The notes: generated by a model not told the origin, from the sequence alone. 50,185 nucleotides of DNA from Alphaproteobacteria bacterium (GCA_021325315.1 JAJPHK010000113.1:1-50185); one strand, 5' to 3'; shown: positions 15,829 to 25,776, numbered from the stretch's first letter. Translations and numbers: made by a program.

Positions 15829-16743
15829 GTGGACAAGGAACGCAAGTCGCGCCTGATCGGCTATCTGGCGCTCACAGTCACGATCCTGATCTGGAGCGCG
15901 TGGATCGTTTACACGCGCCAGGGCGTGACGCATGCGATGCCGCTTTCGGTATTGATCCTGGTGCGGATGCTGGTGCCGGCCGTGTTGCTCGCGCCGGTGA
16001 TCTGGCGCACGGGGGTTCTCGGCGGCGGCCGCCCGCCAATTCCTCTGTTCCTGATCCTGAGCGCCGGCGTGCCGCACATCTGGCTTTCGGCGGTGGGTCT
16101 TACGCATGCGCCATCGTCCGACTACGCGGCGCTTGTGCCGGGCACGATGCCGGTGTTCGTAGCCGTGCTTGCAGCGCTCTTTTTCGGAGAGAAACTGGGC
16201 TGGCTGCGCACGCTGGGGCTTGTCTGCAGTTTTCTCGGCGTCATCGCCATCACATGGCGAAGTTTCAGCGCCGCCGATGCGAACGCCAATTTCGGCCATC
16301 TGGTCTTTCTGACGGCGGGATTGAATTACGCGGTGTTCACGCTCGCTTTTCGCAAGAGCGACTTCACGCCGATCGAATCAGCCGGCTTCGTTTCATTTTG
16401 GTCGCTGCTGATGGTGCTGCCGTTCGGCTTGATGCCGCTCATCGAACACGCGCGCGCCGGCTATGGCTGCGACATCGTCTTCCAGGCGGTTTTACAAGGC
16501 GTGCTGTCGAACCTTGTCGCTCTCGTCACCTATAGCGAAGGCGTGCGGCGGCTGGGGCCGTCGAAAGCGGCGGCATTCGCCGCGCTGGTTCCGGTGGTGG
16601 CGACGCTCTTGGCGATCCCGGTGCTTGGCGAATGGCCCGACTCATCGGCCGTCGCAGGCGTGATCCTTGCGAGCTTCGGTGTGTTGCTAGCGAGCGGCGT
16701 GCTCGCGTTCAGCGAAAAAAACGGTCGAATACCGGTAGGCTGA
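15829..16743 (+). CDS. EamA/DMT-superfamily transporter
   Basis: 304 residues from GTG, four bases after the yebC stop, so probably co-transcribed. About ten hydrophobic spans in two EamA halves are visible: LIGYLALTVTILIWSAWIVYTR begins the first and HLVFLTAGLNYAVFTLAF the second; the first half ends with GTMPVFVAVLAALFFGEKLGWLRTLGLVCSFLGV, the typical EamA end motif. Substrates of this superfamily are metabolites such as amino acids or nucleotide sugars and cannot be predicted. The last 35 bases overlap the 3' end of the convergent TauE/SafE gene. Confidence 0.88.
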   Translation: MDKERKSRLIGYLALTVTILIWSAWIVYTRQGVTHAMPLSVLILVRMLVPAVLLAPVIWRTGVLGGGRPPIPLFLILSAGVPHIWLSAVGLTHAPSSDYAALVPGTMPVFVAVLAALFFGEKLGWLRTLGLVCSFLGVIAITWRSFSAADANANFGHLVFLTAGLNYAVFTLAFRKSDFTPIESAGFVSFWSLLMVLPFGLMPLIEHARAGYGCDIVFQAVLQGVLSNLVALVTYSEGVRRLGPSKAAAFAALVPVVATLLAIPVLGEWPDSSAVAGVILASFGVLLASGVLAFSEKNGRIPVG

Positions 16744-17488
16744 CAACGCCGGCGAAGGCGATCACGCCGTAGCAAATCCAGCGATAGATTTCTTCCGAGG
16801 CGCGGCGAAACGAAAGCACGCCGGTGAGAAAAAACAGCGTGAAGGGAATGCCGAGCAAGATCACCAGCGCGAGCACTTCTTTTGTGTAGAGCCCTTCGAC
16901 GAAATAATTGATGCAGGAAGCAACACCGAGCACGGCGAAGAACACGAACATGTTCGCGCGCGCGACCGGGGCTTTGAGCGCGCCGCCGAGCCAGTAGAGC
17001 GCAACCGGCGGCCCCGCGATTTGTGCAACGCCACTCGCGATCCCGGCCACGATGCCGACGCCAACCGTAATCGGGAGCCGCGGTTTTCCGTGATAGCGCC
17101 AGCCGCTCGCCAAAATCGGCACCGCGAACAGGACGAAGAAGCAGATGAACCAGCGCAGCCAGACCGGGTCGACGGCGAGCAGGAGATAGGTGCCGAGCGG
17201 CAGCGCCAGGAGCGCCGCAGCGGTCAACGGCGCCACATTCCGCCACTCGGATTTCGGAAAGGCCCTGATGCCATAGGGAACGCCGGTAAAGACGTCGATC
17301 AGGATGACGCTCGCGGCGGCGGCCTTGGGCTCATACAGCATGCTGATGAGCGGGATATAGATGAGCGAGGAGCCGAAGCCCGAAAAGCCGCGCGCCGCGC
17401 CAGCGGCGGCCGCAATCGCCACAGCCGGCCAAAACCGCCGTTCCGAGAGCAGCGCGGCAAAGGTGGAACTGTCCGGGAGGTCTATCAT
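16709..17488 (-). CDS. TauE/SafE family sulfite/anion exporter-like protein
   Basis: 259 residues with about eight membrane spans. The paired TauE/SafE repeats show as AAAAGAARGFSGFGSSLIYIPLISML near the N-terminus and GVGIVAGIASGVAQIAGPPVALYWLG in the middle, each with the G-rich re-entrant-like motif. Family members have been linked to export of sulfite, sulfoacetate or other small anions, but many are uncharacterised. It is divergent from ruvC with a 62-base gap and convergent with the EamA gene, overlapping it by 35 bases. Confidence 0.87.
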   Translation of the reverse strand: MIDLPDSSTFAALLSERRFWPAVAIAAAAGAARGFSGFGSSLIYIPLISMLYEPKAAAASVILIDVFTGVPYGIRAFPKSEWRNVAPLTAAALLALPLGTYLLLAVDPVWLRWFICFFVLFAVPILASGWRYHGKPRLPITVGVGIVAGIASGVAQIAGPPVALYWLGGALKAPVARANMFVFFAVLGVASCINYFVEGLYTKEVLALVILLGIPFTLFFLTGVLSFRRASEEIYRWICYGVIAFAGVVSLPVFDRFFR

Positions 17489-17550
17489 CGCGGGCGATTT
17501 GGAGCCTAAATCTCCTTGGGTTTTAGGGGCGATTCGCCGGGCGAAACAGT

Positions 17551-18087
17551 ATGAGCCGGTCTATTCGCAGCATCGGACGGTCTATCCGCATCCTCGGGCT
17601 CGATCCGGGGCTTCGCCGCACCGGCTGGGGGATCGTCGACTGTGAGGGCAACCGGCTTACTTATGTAGCTTGCGGCTCTGTGGAGACGAGCGAACGCGAG
17701 AGCCTCGCGGCACGCCTTTCCGCGTTGCACGCGGGCCTGGCTGCAGTGATCGCGTCGCACGGGCCGCATGAGGCGGCGGTGGAGGAAACTTTTGTGAATG
17801 CGGATCCCCGCTCGGCCTTGAAACTGGGACAAGCGCGCGGGATCGTGCTCTTGGCCCCCGCGCAGGCGGGGCTTGTGGTGGCGGAATATGCGCCGAACCT
17901 CGTGAAGAAGTCGGTGGTGGGCGCCGGGCGGGCGGAGAAAGGGCAAGTGCGGAAGATGATCGCGGTATTGCTGCCGAAAGCCGCGCCGGAATCGGACGAC
18001 GCGTGCGATGCGCTCGCGCTCGCGATCACACACGCGCATCATCGCAGCGCGCCGGCGATCCGGCTCGCGGCGGGAGGTCGGCGATGA
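17551..18087 (+). CDS. ruvC: Holliday junction endodeoxyribonuclease RuvC
   Basis: 178 residues. The catalytic acidic residues are in place: Asp in [15 protein letters not shown], Glu in [23 protein letters not shown], and the C-terminal [17 protein letters not shown]. RuvC resolves Holliday junctions held by RuvAB. The N-terminus is unusual: RSIRSIG and RSIRILG are encoded by adjacent 21-base units 17/21 identical, extending the protein by about seven residues before the usual start. Its stop overlaps the ruvA start by four bases. Confidence 0.96.
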   Translation: MSRSIRSIGRSIRILGLDPGLRRTGWGIVDCEGNRLTYVACGSVETSERESLAARLSALHAGLAAVIASHGPHEAAVEETFVNADPRSALKLGQARGIVLLAPAQAGLVVAEYAPNLVKKSVVGAGRAEKGQVRKMIAVLLPKAAPESDDACDALALAITHAHHRSAPAIRLAAGGRR

Positions 18088-18701
18088 TCGGCAAGCTGCG
18101 CGGAGTGATCGACAGCTACGGCGAGGACACAGTGGTCGTGGACGTGCACGGCGTCGGCTATCTCGTGCATTGCTCGGCGCGCACGCTGCAATCGCTTCCC
18201 TCCCCGGGCGAGGCGGCGACCATCTCTATCGAGACGTGGGTGCGGGAGGATCAGATCCGGCTATACGGCTTCGCGAGCGACTTGGAGCGCGAGTGGTTCC
18301 GGATTCTCACCGGCGTGCAGGGCGTGGGCGCGAAGGTGGCGCTTGCGATTCTGGGCACGCTGAAGGTTTCAGATTTGGCGAATGCGATTGCACTCGGGGA
18401 TAAAGCACAGATTTCGCGCACGCCCGGCGTCGGTCCGAAGCTCGCGCAGCGGATCGTGACGGAGCTGAAGGACAAGGCGCCGGCTTTCGCGAGCGTGGAT
18501 CCCGCCGTGGTGAAATTGCAGGACGAGCTTTCCGAGCGGCGTGCCTCGACACCGGTAAGCGAAGCGGTCTCCGCGCTCATCAATCTCGGCTATGGGGAAA
18601 TTCAGGCGAGTGCTGCGGTTGCCGCCGCCGTGCGGGCGGCGGGGGATAAAGCCAAGACGGAAGAGCTCATTCGGCACGGTTTGAAGGAGCTCGCGCGATG
18701 A
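18084..18701 (+). CDS. ruvA: Holliday junction branch migration protein RuvA
   Basis: 205 residues from [26 protein letters not shown]; the track's 27-residue extension reads through ruvC and is excluded. Domain I is the OB fold; domain II carries the helix-hairpin-helix motifs [16 protein letters not shown] and [21 protein letters not shown]; domain III at the C-terminus ([17 protein letters not shown]) contacts RuvB. The ATGA overlaps at both ends couple it to ruvC and ruvB. Confidence 0.97.
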   Translation: MIGKLRGVIDSYGEDTVVVDVHGVGYLVHCSARTLQSLPSPGEAATISIETWVREDQIRLYGFASDLEREWFRILTGVQGVGAKVALAILGTLKVSDLANAIALGDKAQISRTPGVGPKLAQRIVTELKDKAPAFASVDPAVVKLQDELSERRASTPVSEAVSALINLGYGEIQASAAVAAAVRAAGDKAKTEELIRHGLKELAR

Positions 18702-19738
18702 GCCGCAGCGTCGTCTCGCCCGAACGCCGCGAGGAAGACCTCGCCGAGGGCTCGCTGCGGCCGCAGCAGCTCTCCGAATTCATCGGGCAGGAAAAAGCCT
18801 GCGCCAACCTGAAAGTGTTCATCGAAGCCGCGCGGGCGCGTAAGGAAGCGCTCGATCATGTGCTCCTGGTCGGCCCGCCGGGCCTCGGCAAGACCACTCT
18901 CGCGCAGATCATCGCGCGCGAGCTCGGTGTGAATTTCCGCGCCACTTCCGGCCCGGTGATCGCGAAAGCGGGCGATCTCGCCGCACTCCTCACCAACCTC
19001 GAAGACCGCGATGTGCTGTTCATTGATGAGATTCACCGCCTCAATCCTGCGATCGAGGAAGTGCTCTATCCCGCGATGGAGGATTACCAGCTCGATCTCA
19101 TCATCGGCGAGGGGCCCGCGGCGCGTTCGGTGAAAATTGATTTGTCCCGCTTCACGCTTGTCGGCGCGACGACACGTTCAGGCCTCCTCACGACGCCCTT
19201 GCGCGACCGTTTCGGCATTCCCGTGCGCCTCGGCTTCTATGAAGTCTCGGAGCTTGAGACCATCGTGAGGCGCGGCGCACGTTTGTTGAATCTCGCGATC
19301 AGCGCCGACGGCGCGCAGGAGATCGCGCGGCGCGCGCGCGGCACGCCGCGCATCGCGGGGCGCCTGCTCAAGCGCGTGCGCGACTTCGCGATGGTGGAGG
19401 GCAAGCAATCGGTTGATCGCGCGAGCGCCGACCGGGCGCTTTCGCATCTCGAAGTGGACGCCGCCGGTCTCGACGCGATGGATCGCCGCTACCTCACGCT
19501 GATCGCAAAGCACTATGGCGGCGGACCGGTCGGCGTCGAGACGATCTCGGCCGCGCTCTCCGAGCCGCGCGACGCGATCGAGGACATCATCGAGCCGTAT
19601 TTGATCCAGAAAGGCTTCGTCCAGCGCACGCCGCGCGGGCGAATGCTTACCTCGCACGCCTTCAAGCATCTCGGTCTTGCCGAACCCGCGCGCGATGCGG
19701 CACAGATGCCGCTGTTCGATCAGGGTGACGACGCTTGA
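18698..19738 (+). CDS. ruvB: Holliday junction DNA helicase RuvB
   Basis: 346 residues of normal length. AAA+ motifs: [22 protein letters not shown], Walker [10 protein letters not shown] near residue 58-66, Walker [12 protein letters not shown], sensor [20 protein letters not shown], and the C-terminal winged helix ending in [16 protein letters not shown]. RuvB hexamers drive ATP-dependent branch migration on the RuvA-bound junction. It overlaps ruvA by four bases and its TGA overlaps the TTG start of the thioesterase gene. Confidence 0.98.
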   Translation: MSRSVVSPERREEDLAEGSLRPQQLSEFIGQEKACANLKVFIEAARARKEALDHVLLVGPPGLGKTTLAQIIARELGVNFRATSGPVIAKAGDLAALLTNLEDRDVLFIDEIHRLNPAIEEVLYPAMEDYQLDLIIGEGPAARSVKIDLSRFTLVGATTRSGLLTTPLRDRFGIPVRLGFYEVSELETIVRRGARLLNLAISADGAQEIARRARGTPRIAGRLLKRVRDFAMVEGKQSVDRASADRALSHLEVDAAGLDAMDRRYLTLIAKHYGGGPVGVETISAALSEPRDAIEDIIEPYLIQKGFVQRTPRGRMLTSHAFKHLGLAEPARDAAQMPLFDQGDDA

Positions 19739-20226
19739 ACAGACCGAAGCCGGGACAGGATACATCGACCGAACTCGCCGGCCGCCTAATCGAGGGCGGC
19801 CACACGATGCAGGTGCGCGTCTATTACGAGGACACGGACTTCACCGGCATCGTCTATCACGCGAATTATTTGCGCTTCATGGAGCGCGGGCGCACGAACT
19901 ATTTGCGGCTCGTCGGGGCGAACCACCGCAAGCTGTTCGAGGCGACCGAAAAGGAAGCGCCGAGCTTCGCCTTTGTCGTCCGCTCAATGAAGATCGACTT
20001 CCTTAAGCCCGCTTATATGGACGACCTGCTGGAAATCCGGAGCCTCTCCAAGGAGGTCTCGGGCGCCTCGATCACGCTGCACCAAAAAGTGATGCGCGGC
20101 GAAGAGGTGATGGTGGAAGCCGAGGTGCGGGTCGCCTTTGTTTCGGAAGGAAAGCCCCGCCGGATTCCGGAACCTTTGCGCAAGGCCATGGGCGCCGACG
20201 CCGAGAACTACCCGAACGCTAACTAG
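19735..20226 (+). CDS. ybgC: YbgC-type acyl-CoA thioesterase of the Tol-Pal cluster
   Basis: 163 residues. The hot-dog fold catalytic motif [24 protein letters not shown] contains the essential Asp (DTDFTG) and continues as expected to [22 protein letters not shown]. YbgC hydrolyses short acyl-CoA or acyl-ACP esters and is regularly the first gene of tol operons. The TTG start at 19735 overlaps the ruvB stop (TTGA) and gives the N-terminal extension usual in Rhizobiales homologues; the ATG at 19807 is the alternative. The following 242-base gap to tolQ holds no gene I can support; it presumably contains the tol promoter. Confidence 0.9.
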   Translation: MNRPKPGQDTSTELAGRLIEGGHTMQVRVYYEDTDFTGIVYHANYLRFMERGRTNYLRLVGANHRKLFEATEKEAPSFAFVVRSMKIDFLKPAYMDDLLEIRSLSKEVSGASITLHQKVMRGEEVMVEAEVRVAFVSEGKPRRIPEPLRKAMGADAENYPNAN

Positions 20227-20468
20227 ACATTAACCACGCCAGGCGCTCTTTATAGCGGCCGGACGGGCGCGATACGCCCAAGTTTGGACAGATTCCACAG
20301 TACTCAACCGATGGGGGTAGGCGCCGGCCCAGCCGAATTGCCAGGTCACATCACCGATCCTGATGTTTTGCCGGTGCAAATGATCGCCGAATCCATCTTC
20401 CGAAGCAGGGAAGGGCAGGCCGGCCGCCGGACCGGGATGCCGAAGACGATTACAAGGAATGAATTTCG

Positions 20469-21173
20469 ATGAATCCTTCTGACATTGCGCCGGTCGCGCC
20501 TGTTGCCTCGGTGTCGTTGTGGGCGCTGTTCATCCAGGCGCATATCGTCGTCAAGATTGTGATGATCGGGCTGATGGTCGCGTCGGTCTGGGTATGGGCG
20601 ATCGTGGTCGACAAGACCATTCTGTATGCGCGCACGCAGCGCTCGATCGACCGTTTCGAGCAGGTGTTCTGGTCAGGGCAGAATCTCGAGGAGCTGTATC
20701 AGACCCTTTCCACCCGCCCCAATCACGCAATCGCCGCGCTCTTTGTCGCTGCCATGCGCGAATGGAAGCGCACTTACGAGGGCGGGGCGAAGACGCTCGC
20801 GGGCCTCACCGAGCGGGTCGAGAAGGTCATGGATGTCACCATCTCGCGCGAGGTGGAGCGGCTGGAAAGGCGGCTTCTGGTGCTTGCGACCGTGGGTTCC
20901 GCGGGGCCTTTCGTGGGCCTGTTCGGCACCGTCTGGGGCATTATGACGAGCTTCCAGTCGATTGCCGCCTCCAAGAATACGAGCCTTGCGGTGGTGGCCC
21001 CGGGCATCGCGGAAGCCCTATTTGCAACGGCTTTGGGGCTGGTTGCCGCCATACCGGCGACGATTTTCTATAACAAGTTTTCGAGCCAAGTGAGCCGGAT
21101 CGCCCAGCGACTGGAGGGGTTCGCCGACGAATTCTCGGCCATCCTGTCGCGCCAGGTGGACGAGCGCTCATGA
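20469..21173 (+). CDS. tolQ: Tol-Pal system protein TolQ
   Basis: 234 residues with three membrane spans: about 24-46 (IVVKIVMIGLMVASVWVWAIVV), 140-160 (VGSAGPFVGLFGTVWGIMTSF) and 175-195 (GIAEALFATALGLVAAIPATIF). The last two form the conserved TolQ/ExbB channel core with the GTVWGI motif and a conserved Thr/Ser lining. TolQ and TolR use the proton motive force to energise TolA during envelope constriction. Ribosome site AAGGA precedes the ATG. The 62-aa ORF just upstream (20284) is not supported. Confidence 0.97.
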   Translation: MNPSDIAPVAPVASVSLWALFIQAHIVVKIVMIGLMVASVWVWAIVVDKTILYARTQRSIDRFEQVFWSGQNLEELYQTLSTRPNHAIAALFVAAMREWKRTYEGGAKTLAGLTERVEKVMDVTISREVERLERRLLVLATVGSAGPFVGLFGTVWGIMTSFQSIAASKNTSLAVVAPGIAEALFATALGLVAAIPATIFYNKFSSQVSRIAQRLEGFADEFSAILSRQVDERS

Positions 21174-21196
21174 GGATCCGAGGGTAAGGGCAAGAC

Positions 21197-21649
21197 ATGG
21201 CCGCGAACGCAGCTGGCAAGGGCGCATGGCAAAGTCGGCGCAGCCGTCTTCGGCGCGCGCATGTGATGAGCGAGATCAACGTCACGCCGATGGTCGACGT
21301 GATGCTGGTGCTGCTCATCATCTTCATGGTGGCGGCGCCGTTGCTCACCGCCGGCGTGCCGCTCGACCTCCCGCAGACGCAGGCGAAGGCGCTCGAACAG
21401 AATAAAGAGCCGCTCACGATTTCGGTGAACGACAAAGGCCAGGTCTATCTGATGAATAGCGAGATCAAGATGGACGAGCTCATGCCGAAGCTGGAAGCGA
21501 TCACCAAAAATCGCGGCGGCGGAGTGGATGAGCGTATCTTTGTGCGCGGTGACAAGAAAGTGGACTACGGCACGGTCATGAAGGTGATGGGCCGCCTGTC
21601 GCAGGCGGGCTATCGCAAGGTCGCATTGATCACGGAAACCGAACAGTAG
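21197..21649 (+). CDS. tolR: Tol-Pal system protein TolR
   Basis: 150 residues, 23 bases after tolQ. A short basic cytoplasmic N-terminus precedes the single span MSEINVTPMVDVMLVLLIIFMV, in which Asp34 is the conserved proton-binding residue shared with ExbD and MotB. The periplasmic domain (ISVNDKGQVYLMNSEIKM...VKVMGRLSQAGYRKVALITE) is the usual TolR/ExbD fold. It forms the TolQR channel that works on TolA. Length and motifs are normal. Confidence 0.96.
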   Translation: MAANAAGKGAWQSRRSRLRRAHVMSEINVTPMVDVMLVLLIIFMVAAPLLTAGVPLDLPQTQAKALEQNKEPLTISVNDKGQVYLMNSEIKMDELMPKLEAITKNRGGGVDERIFVRGDKKVDYGTVMKVMGRLSQAGYRKVALITETEQ

Positions 21650-21656
21650 GGATTTG

Positions 21657-22553
21657 ATGGAAGCCCGTCCGGGACTCGCAGTTTCTTCCGTCGCCCACGC
21701 CCTTATCCTCGGCTGGGGCCTGCTCTGGTTTACGCCGAAAACGCTCGAGTCGAAGCCGGTGGAATCCATGCCGATCGACATCGTGTCCATTTCCGATATC
21801 ACGCAGAGTAAGGCGGGCGCGAAGACGCCGGAGAAGCCGGACCCGAAGCCGCTCGTCGAAAAGCAGGCCGATCCGAAAGAGCTGAAAGAGCTCGTCGAGA
21901 AAGTCTCCAAGCAGCCGGAGATCAAGCAGGCCTCCGCGCCTCCGCCGCCCTCGGAAGAGATGAAGAAAGAAGCGGCGAAGCCGGAAGAAAAGCCCGAGCC
22001 AAAGCCGGAGCCGAAGAAGGCCGAGACGCCGAAAAAGCCCGAGCCGCCGAAAAAGCCGCCGGAAAAGCCGAAGGACGAGGCGAAATCCTCGCCGACGAAA
22101 ATGAAGGCGGCGCCGACCAAGCACGAGTTCGACCCGAACAAGATCGCGGCCCTCCTCGACCGGCGCACACCGCAGCGGCAGGAAATGACGAGCCTGCAGA
22201 ATCCGACCCGGCCGTCGCCCGGTTACGTGAACGGCCAGGCCGCGATGCTCTCTCAAACCGAGATCGACGCGCTTCGTCGCCGTCTCGCGCAATGCTGGAA
22301 CCCGCCCGCGGGCGCTGCCGACGCCGGCAAGATCAAGGTCGTGCTCCGCGTTCTGTTCCGGCGCGACGGCTCGGTCGCGGCACCCCCGGAACTCGTCGCC
22401 GGCACACCGTCCGCGCTTGGCCCCGCAATGGCAGAAAGCGCGAAACGCGCGATTTTGAGCTGCCAGCCCTTCACGATGCTGAACCCTGCGCATTACGAGC
22501 AGTGGCGCGACATGGAAATTAATTTTGACCCGAGCGAGATGCTCGGCGGCTAA
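21657..22553 (+). CDS. tolA: Cell envelope protein TolA
   Basis: 298 residues from ATG at 21657 (the track's TTG is one codon earlier), seven bases after tolR. One N-terminal span (GLAVSSVAHALILGWGLLWF) contacts TolQR; the middle region is a long Lys/Pro/Glu-rich rod of the type PEPKPEPKKAETPKKPEPPK; the C-terminal domain (DALRRRLAQCWNPPAG...AILSCQPFTMLNPAHYEQWRDMEINF) has the two cysteines typical of TolA domain III and reaches Pal/TolB. Repetitive rod codons explain the long antisense ORFs here. Confidence 0.94.
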   Translation: MEARPGLAVSSVAHALILGWGLLWFTPKTLESKPVESMPIDIVSISDITQSKAGAKTPEKPDPKPLVEKQADPKELKELVEKVSKQPEIKQASAPPPPSEEMKKEAAKPEEKPEPKPEPKKAETPKKPEPPKKPPEKPKDEAKSSPTKMKAAPTKHEFDPNKIAALLDRRTPQRQEMTSLQNPTRPSPGYVNGQAAMLSQTEIDALRRRLAQCWNPPAGAADAGKIKVVLRVLFRRDGSVAAPPELVAGTPSALGPAMAESAKRAILSCQPFTMLNPAHYEQWRDMEINFDPSEMLGG

Positions 22554-22571
22554 TCAGGAAAATTCGGTCTC

Positions 22572-23927
22572 ATGAGGATTATTTCCGGACTCGATCGCAA
22601 GAACCATTTGTCGCGCCGCGGTTTGCTCGCGGCGGCGGGCGGCATCGCAGCGGGATCGCTCCTGCTGCCGCGAAGCGCGCGCGCCGTGCTCCGGCTCGAC
22701 ATCACGCAAGGCACGCCGCAACCGATCCCGATCGCGATTCCCGAATTCATGGGCGGCCAGGGCGGCGGCTCCGATGTCGGCAGGCTGCTCACTTCCGTCA
22801 TCACCAACAATCTCAAGCGCTCGGGCCTGTTCCTGCCGCTCGATCCCGCCTCGTTCATCGAGCGCGTGCAGGCTTTCGACGCCGCGCCGCGGTTTCAGGA
22901 TTGGCGCGTGATCAACGCGCAGGCGCTCGTCGTCGGCCGCGTTTCGCGCGAGGGCGACGGCCGCTTCCGCACCGAATTCCGGCTGTGGGACGTCTTCGCC
23001 GGCACGCAGCTTTACGGCCAGCAATATTTCACCCAGCCCGATCAGATCCGCCGCATCGGGCACATCATCTCCGACGCGATCTACGAGCGCATCACCGGCG
23101 ACAAGGGCTATTTCGACACCAAAATCGTCTACGTCTCCGAGAGCGGCGCGAAGGAACGGCGCACCAAGCGGCTCGCGATCATGGATCAGGACGGCGCGAA
23201 CAACCGCTACCTCACCTCGGGCGATGCGCTTGTGCTTACGCCGCGCTTCAACCCGTCGAGCCAGGAAATTACCTTCATGTCCTATGGCCGCGCCGAGCCG
23301 CAGGTGCTCCTGATGAACGTCGAGACCGGCCAGCGGGAAGTGATCGGCGAATTCCCCGGCATGACCTTCGCGCCGCGCTTTTCGCCCGAGGGCCAGCGCA
23401 TCATCTTCAGCCTGCAAAAGGAAGCAAACTCCAACATTTACGTGATGGACCTGCGCTCGCGCCGCACCACGCGGCTCACGGACACGGCCGCGATCGACAC
23501 GTCGCCTTCCTATTCGCCGGACGGCCGCTCGATCGTGTTCGAGTCGGACCGCGGCGGCGCCCAGCAGATTTTCGTGATGAACGCGGACGGCTCCAACCAG
23601 CGCCGCATTTCGTTTGGTCAGGGCCGTTATTCGACGCCGGTGTGGTCGCCGCGCGGCGACGTGATCGCCTTCACCAAGCAAAGTCCGGGCAGCTTCGCGA
23701 TCGGCGTGATGAAGACCGACGGCTCCGGCGAGCGCATCCTCACCGAAGGCTTCCACAACGAGGGCCCGACCTGGGCGCCGAACGGCCGCGTGTTGATGTT
23801 TTTCCGCGATCCGGGCGGCAATGCCGGGCCGCAACTCTATACGATCGACCTCACCGGCTATAACGAGCAGCGGGTTCCGACGCCGGGCTACGCTTCCGAC
23901 CCAGCATGGTCGCCACTTTTGTCGTGA
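22572..23927 (+). CDS. tolB: Tol-Pal system beta-propeller protein TolB
   Basis: 451 residues, 18 bases after tolA. The N-terminal domain ([17 protein letters not shown]...[22 protein letters not shown]-type) is followed by WD40-like/PD40 propeller repeats, for example [45 protein letters not shown] and [13 protein letters not shown]. TolB is periplasmic and binds Pal and TolA. The signal peptide is unusual in carrying a twin-arginine-like motif, [12 protein letters not shown] with Arg15-Arg16, before the hydrophobic stretch and ARA cleavage site, suggesting Tat rather than Sec export. Confidence 0.96.
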   Translation: MRIISGLDRKNHLSRRGLLAAAGGIAAGSLLLPRSARAVLRLDITQGTPQPIPIAIPEFMGGQGGGSDVGRLLTSVITNNLKRSGLFLPLDPASFIERVQAFDAAPRFQDWRVINAQALVVGRVSREGDGRFRTEFRLWDVFAGTQLYGQQYFTQPDQIRRIGHIISDAIYERITGDKGYFDTKIVYVSESGAKERRTKRLAIMDQDGANNRYLTSGDALVLTPRFNPSSQEITFMSYGRAEPQVLLMNVETGQREVIGEFPGMTFAPRFSPEGQRIIFSLQKEANSNIYVMDLRSRRTTRLTDTAAIDTSPSYSPDGRSIVFESDRGGAQQIFVMNADGSNQRRISFGQGRYSTPVWSPRGDVIAFTKQSPGSFAIGVMKTDGSGERILTEGFHNEGPTWAPNGRVLMFFRDPGGNAGPQLYTIDLTGYNEQRVPTPGYASDPAWSPLLS

Positions 23928-24142
23928 GACGTCCGCGCGGCCCCAATATGGCCGTTTTGCCGAAGCAATGGTCGATCAATCATTCATTAACCATGCTTTC
24001 CGCTTTTCGGGTCGGGCGCGGCAAAAAGCTAAGATTTTCGGCATTCGGCCAAGGTTCCATCAAGGTAAATGAAGCATTCGATTAACCCCGGCACGGTTAG
24101 ATCGCCCCGATTTCCGATGAGATGTAGAGGGAGCCACCGGCC

Positions 24143-24634
24143 ATGGTAAATTTCATTCGGCTATTTCGGGGAACGCGTTTTGCGATGATCGCCGCGGCGA
24201 TGCTGGTCGCCGCCTGCGCGAACAACCCGAACGATCCGAACGCCGCCGGCGGCTCGGCCTCGACGCCGGGCAGCGCGCAGGATTTCGTCGTCAATGTCGG
24301 CGACCGCGTGTTCTTCGACAGCGATTCCTCCGAGCTCTCCTCGCAGGCGCGTGCGACCCTCGACAAGCAGGCGCAGTGGCTCAACCAGTACAGCCGTTAT
24401 AGCTTCACCATCGAGGGCCATGCCGACGAGCGCGGCACCCGCGAATACAACATCGCGCTCGGCGCCCGCCGCGCCCAGGCAACGCGCGACTATCTGGTCT
24501 CCCGCGGCGTCGCGGCGAACCGTATGCGCACGATCTCCTACGGCAAGGAACGGCCGGTCGCGGTCTGCAACGACATCTCCTGCTGGTCGCAGAACCGCCG
24601 CGCCGTGACGGTGCTGAACGCGGGCGGAGTCTAA
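24143..24634 (+). CDS. pal: Peptidoglycan-associated lipoprotein Pal
   Basis: 163 residues with a lipoprotein signal: hydrophobic run ending in LVAAC, with Cys25 as the lipidated residue. A short linker precedes the OmpA-like domain FFDSDSSELSSQARATLDKQAQWL and IEGHADERGTREYNIALGARRAQ, which binds diaminopimelate-containing peptidoglycan. Pal links outer membrane and cell wall and is the end point of the Tol motor. A 215-base gap after tolB suggests its own promoter; that gap has scattered TTAA half-sites but no full CtrA-type box. Confidence 0.97.
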   Translation: MVNFIRLFRGTRFAMIAAAMLVAACANNPNDPNAAGGSASTPGSAQDFVVNVGDRVFFDSDSSELSSQARATLDKQAQWLNQYSRYSFTIEGHADERGTREYNIALGARRAQATRDYLVSRGVAANRMRTISYGKERPVAVCNDISCWSQNRRAVTVLNAGGV

Positions 24635-24735
24635 AGTCCGCTTGCGGCTGTCGTATTTTGGACGCACTCGCAGCCGTATGCTAAGAGAGTGCTAGCGCTC
24701 GGGGGTGCGGCAAGCCGTTCCCTTTGGTTATTTCT

Positions 24736-25776
24736 ATGACGATGAAATCCGCGATTGTTCGTTCATTCGCGTTCGCCTGTTCGCTCACGCTCGTGGCGGG
24801 AACCGCGAGCGCGCAGGGGTGGTTCGGCCAGCGGAACAACGACGAGGCGAGCGATCTCACGGTGCGCATCCAGAAGCTGGAAGCGCAGGTCCGCGAGCTC
24901 ACCGGCCGGAATGAAGAGCTGCAGCACGAGAACAATGTTCTGCAACAACAATTGAATCAGGCGCGCGGCGGCCAGCCGCAGGGAAACTACGGTCAGCCGC
25001 CGATGACACGCGCCGGAAATCCTTCGGGCCCGGTGGGCGGTCCCGGCATGACGCAAGGCTCGCTCACGCAACCGCCGCTCGCCCAGCCGCCCTACGAGCC
25101 GCGCGAGCAACAGCAATACGGCGGCCCGCCGCCGGCGCAGCCGGTCTACGGGCAGCAACCCTATGATAACCGGCCGCCTTATGATGCGACGCCGTCGCAG
25201 GCGTCCGCCCGCCCAAGCGGGCGGGGTGACGCGTTCGATCCGACGCTGAATCCGAACGCGCCCGGCGCGCCGCGTCCGCTTGGCGCGCCGCTCGATATGG
25301 GCGCAGTCGCAGGCCGCGGGCCGCAGAGCAGTCCGCCGCCGGTCAACGAGCGCGCGCCGCAACAACAACAAATGGCGGTGCTGCCGCCGTCCAACAACCC
25401 GAAGGACGAATACGATCTCGCCTACGGCTACATCCTGCGCCGCGATTATGCGCTCGCGGATCAGGCTTTCCGCGTGTTTCTGCAAAGCCATCCGGACGAC
25501 CGCTTGGTACCGGACGCAACCTACTGGCTCGGCGAGAGCCTGTATCAGCGCCAGCAATATAACGACGCGGCGCAGACCTTCCTTGACGTCTATAACAAAT
25601 ATCCGAAGAGCGCGAAGGCGCCGGATGCGCTCTTGCGACTCGGGCAATCGCTTGCCGCGACCGGCCAGCAGGAAGCGGCCTGCGCCTCGCTCGGCGCGGT
25701 GCTGAAGAAATATCCGAAGGCGTCGCCGCAGGTGAAGAGCCAGGTCACCGCGGAACAGAAGCGTGCGCGCTGCTGA
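24736..25776 (+). CDS. cpoB: Tol-Pal associated periplasmic protein CpoB (YbgF)
   Basis: 346 residues from MTMKSAIVRSFAFAC; the track's TTG lies four codons upstream. Signal peptide to ASA; coiled-coil trimerisation helix DLTVRIQKLEAQVRELTGRNEELQHENNVLQQQ (about 40-75); a long Gln/Pro/Gly-rich linker (about 80-220); and three C-terminal TPR units, starting EYDLAYGYILRRDYALADQAFRVFLQSHPDD. CpoB/YbgF coordinates Tol with peptidoglycan synthesis at division. The linker is far longer than in enterobacteria. The tilS start overlaps its 3' end by 14 bases. Confidence 0.93.
   Translation: MTMKSAIVRSFAFACSLTLVAGTASAQGWFGQRNNDEASDLTVRIQKLEAQVRELTGRNEELQHENNVLQQQLNQARGGQPQGNYGQPPMTRAGNPSGPVGGPGMTQGSLTQPPLAQPPYEPREQQQYGGPPPAQPVYGQQPYDNRPPYDATPSQASARPSGRGDAFDPTLNPNAPGAPRPLGAPLDMGAVAGRGPQSSPPPVNERAPQQQQMAVLPPSNNPKDEYDLAYGYILRRDYALADQAFRVFLQSHPDDRLVPDATYWLGESLYQRQQYNDAAQTFLDVYNKYPKSAKAPDALLRLGQSLAATGQQEAACASLGAVLKKYPKASPQVKSQVTAEQKRARC

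Noticed and set aside
20284-20472. 62-aa ORF between ybgC and tolQ
   Set aside because: TTG start without a ribosome site, no hydrophobic or domain pattern, and it overlaps the tolQ start; treated as noncoding leader.
22554-23834. 426-aa minus-strand ORF
   Set aside because: Antisense shadow of tolB; no start context or recognisable motif.
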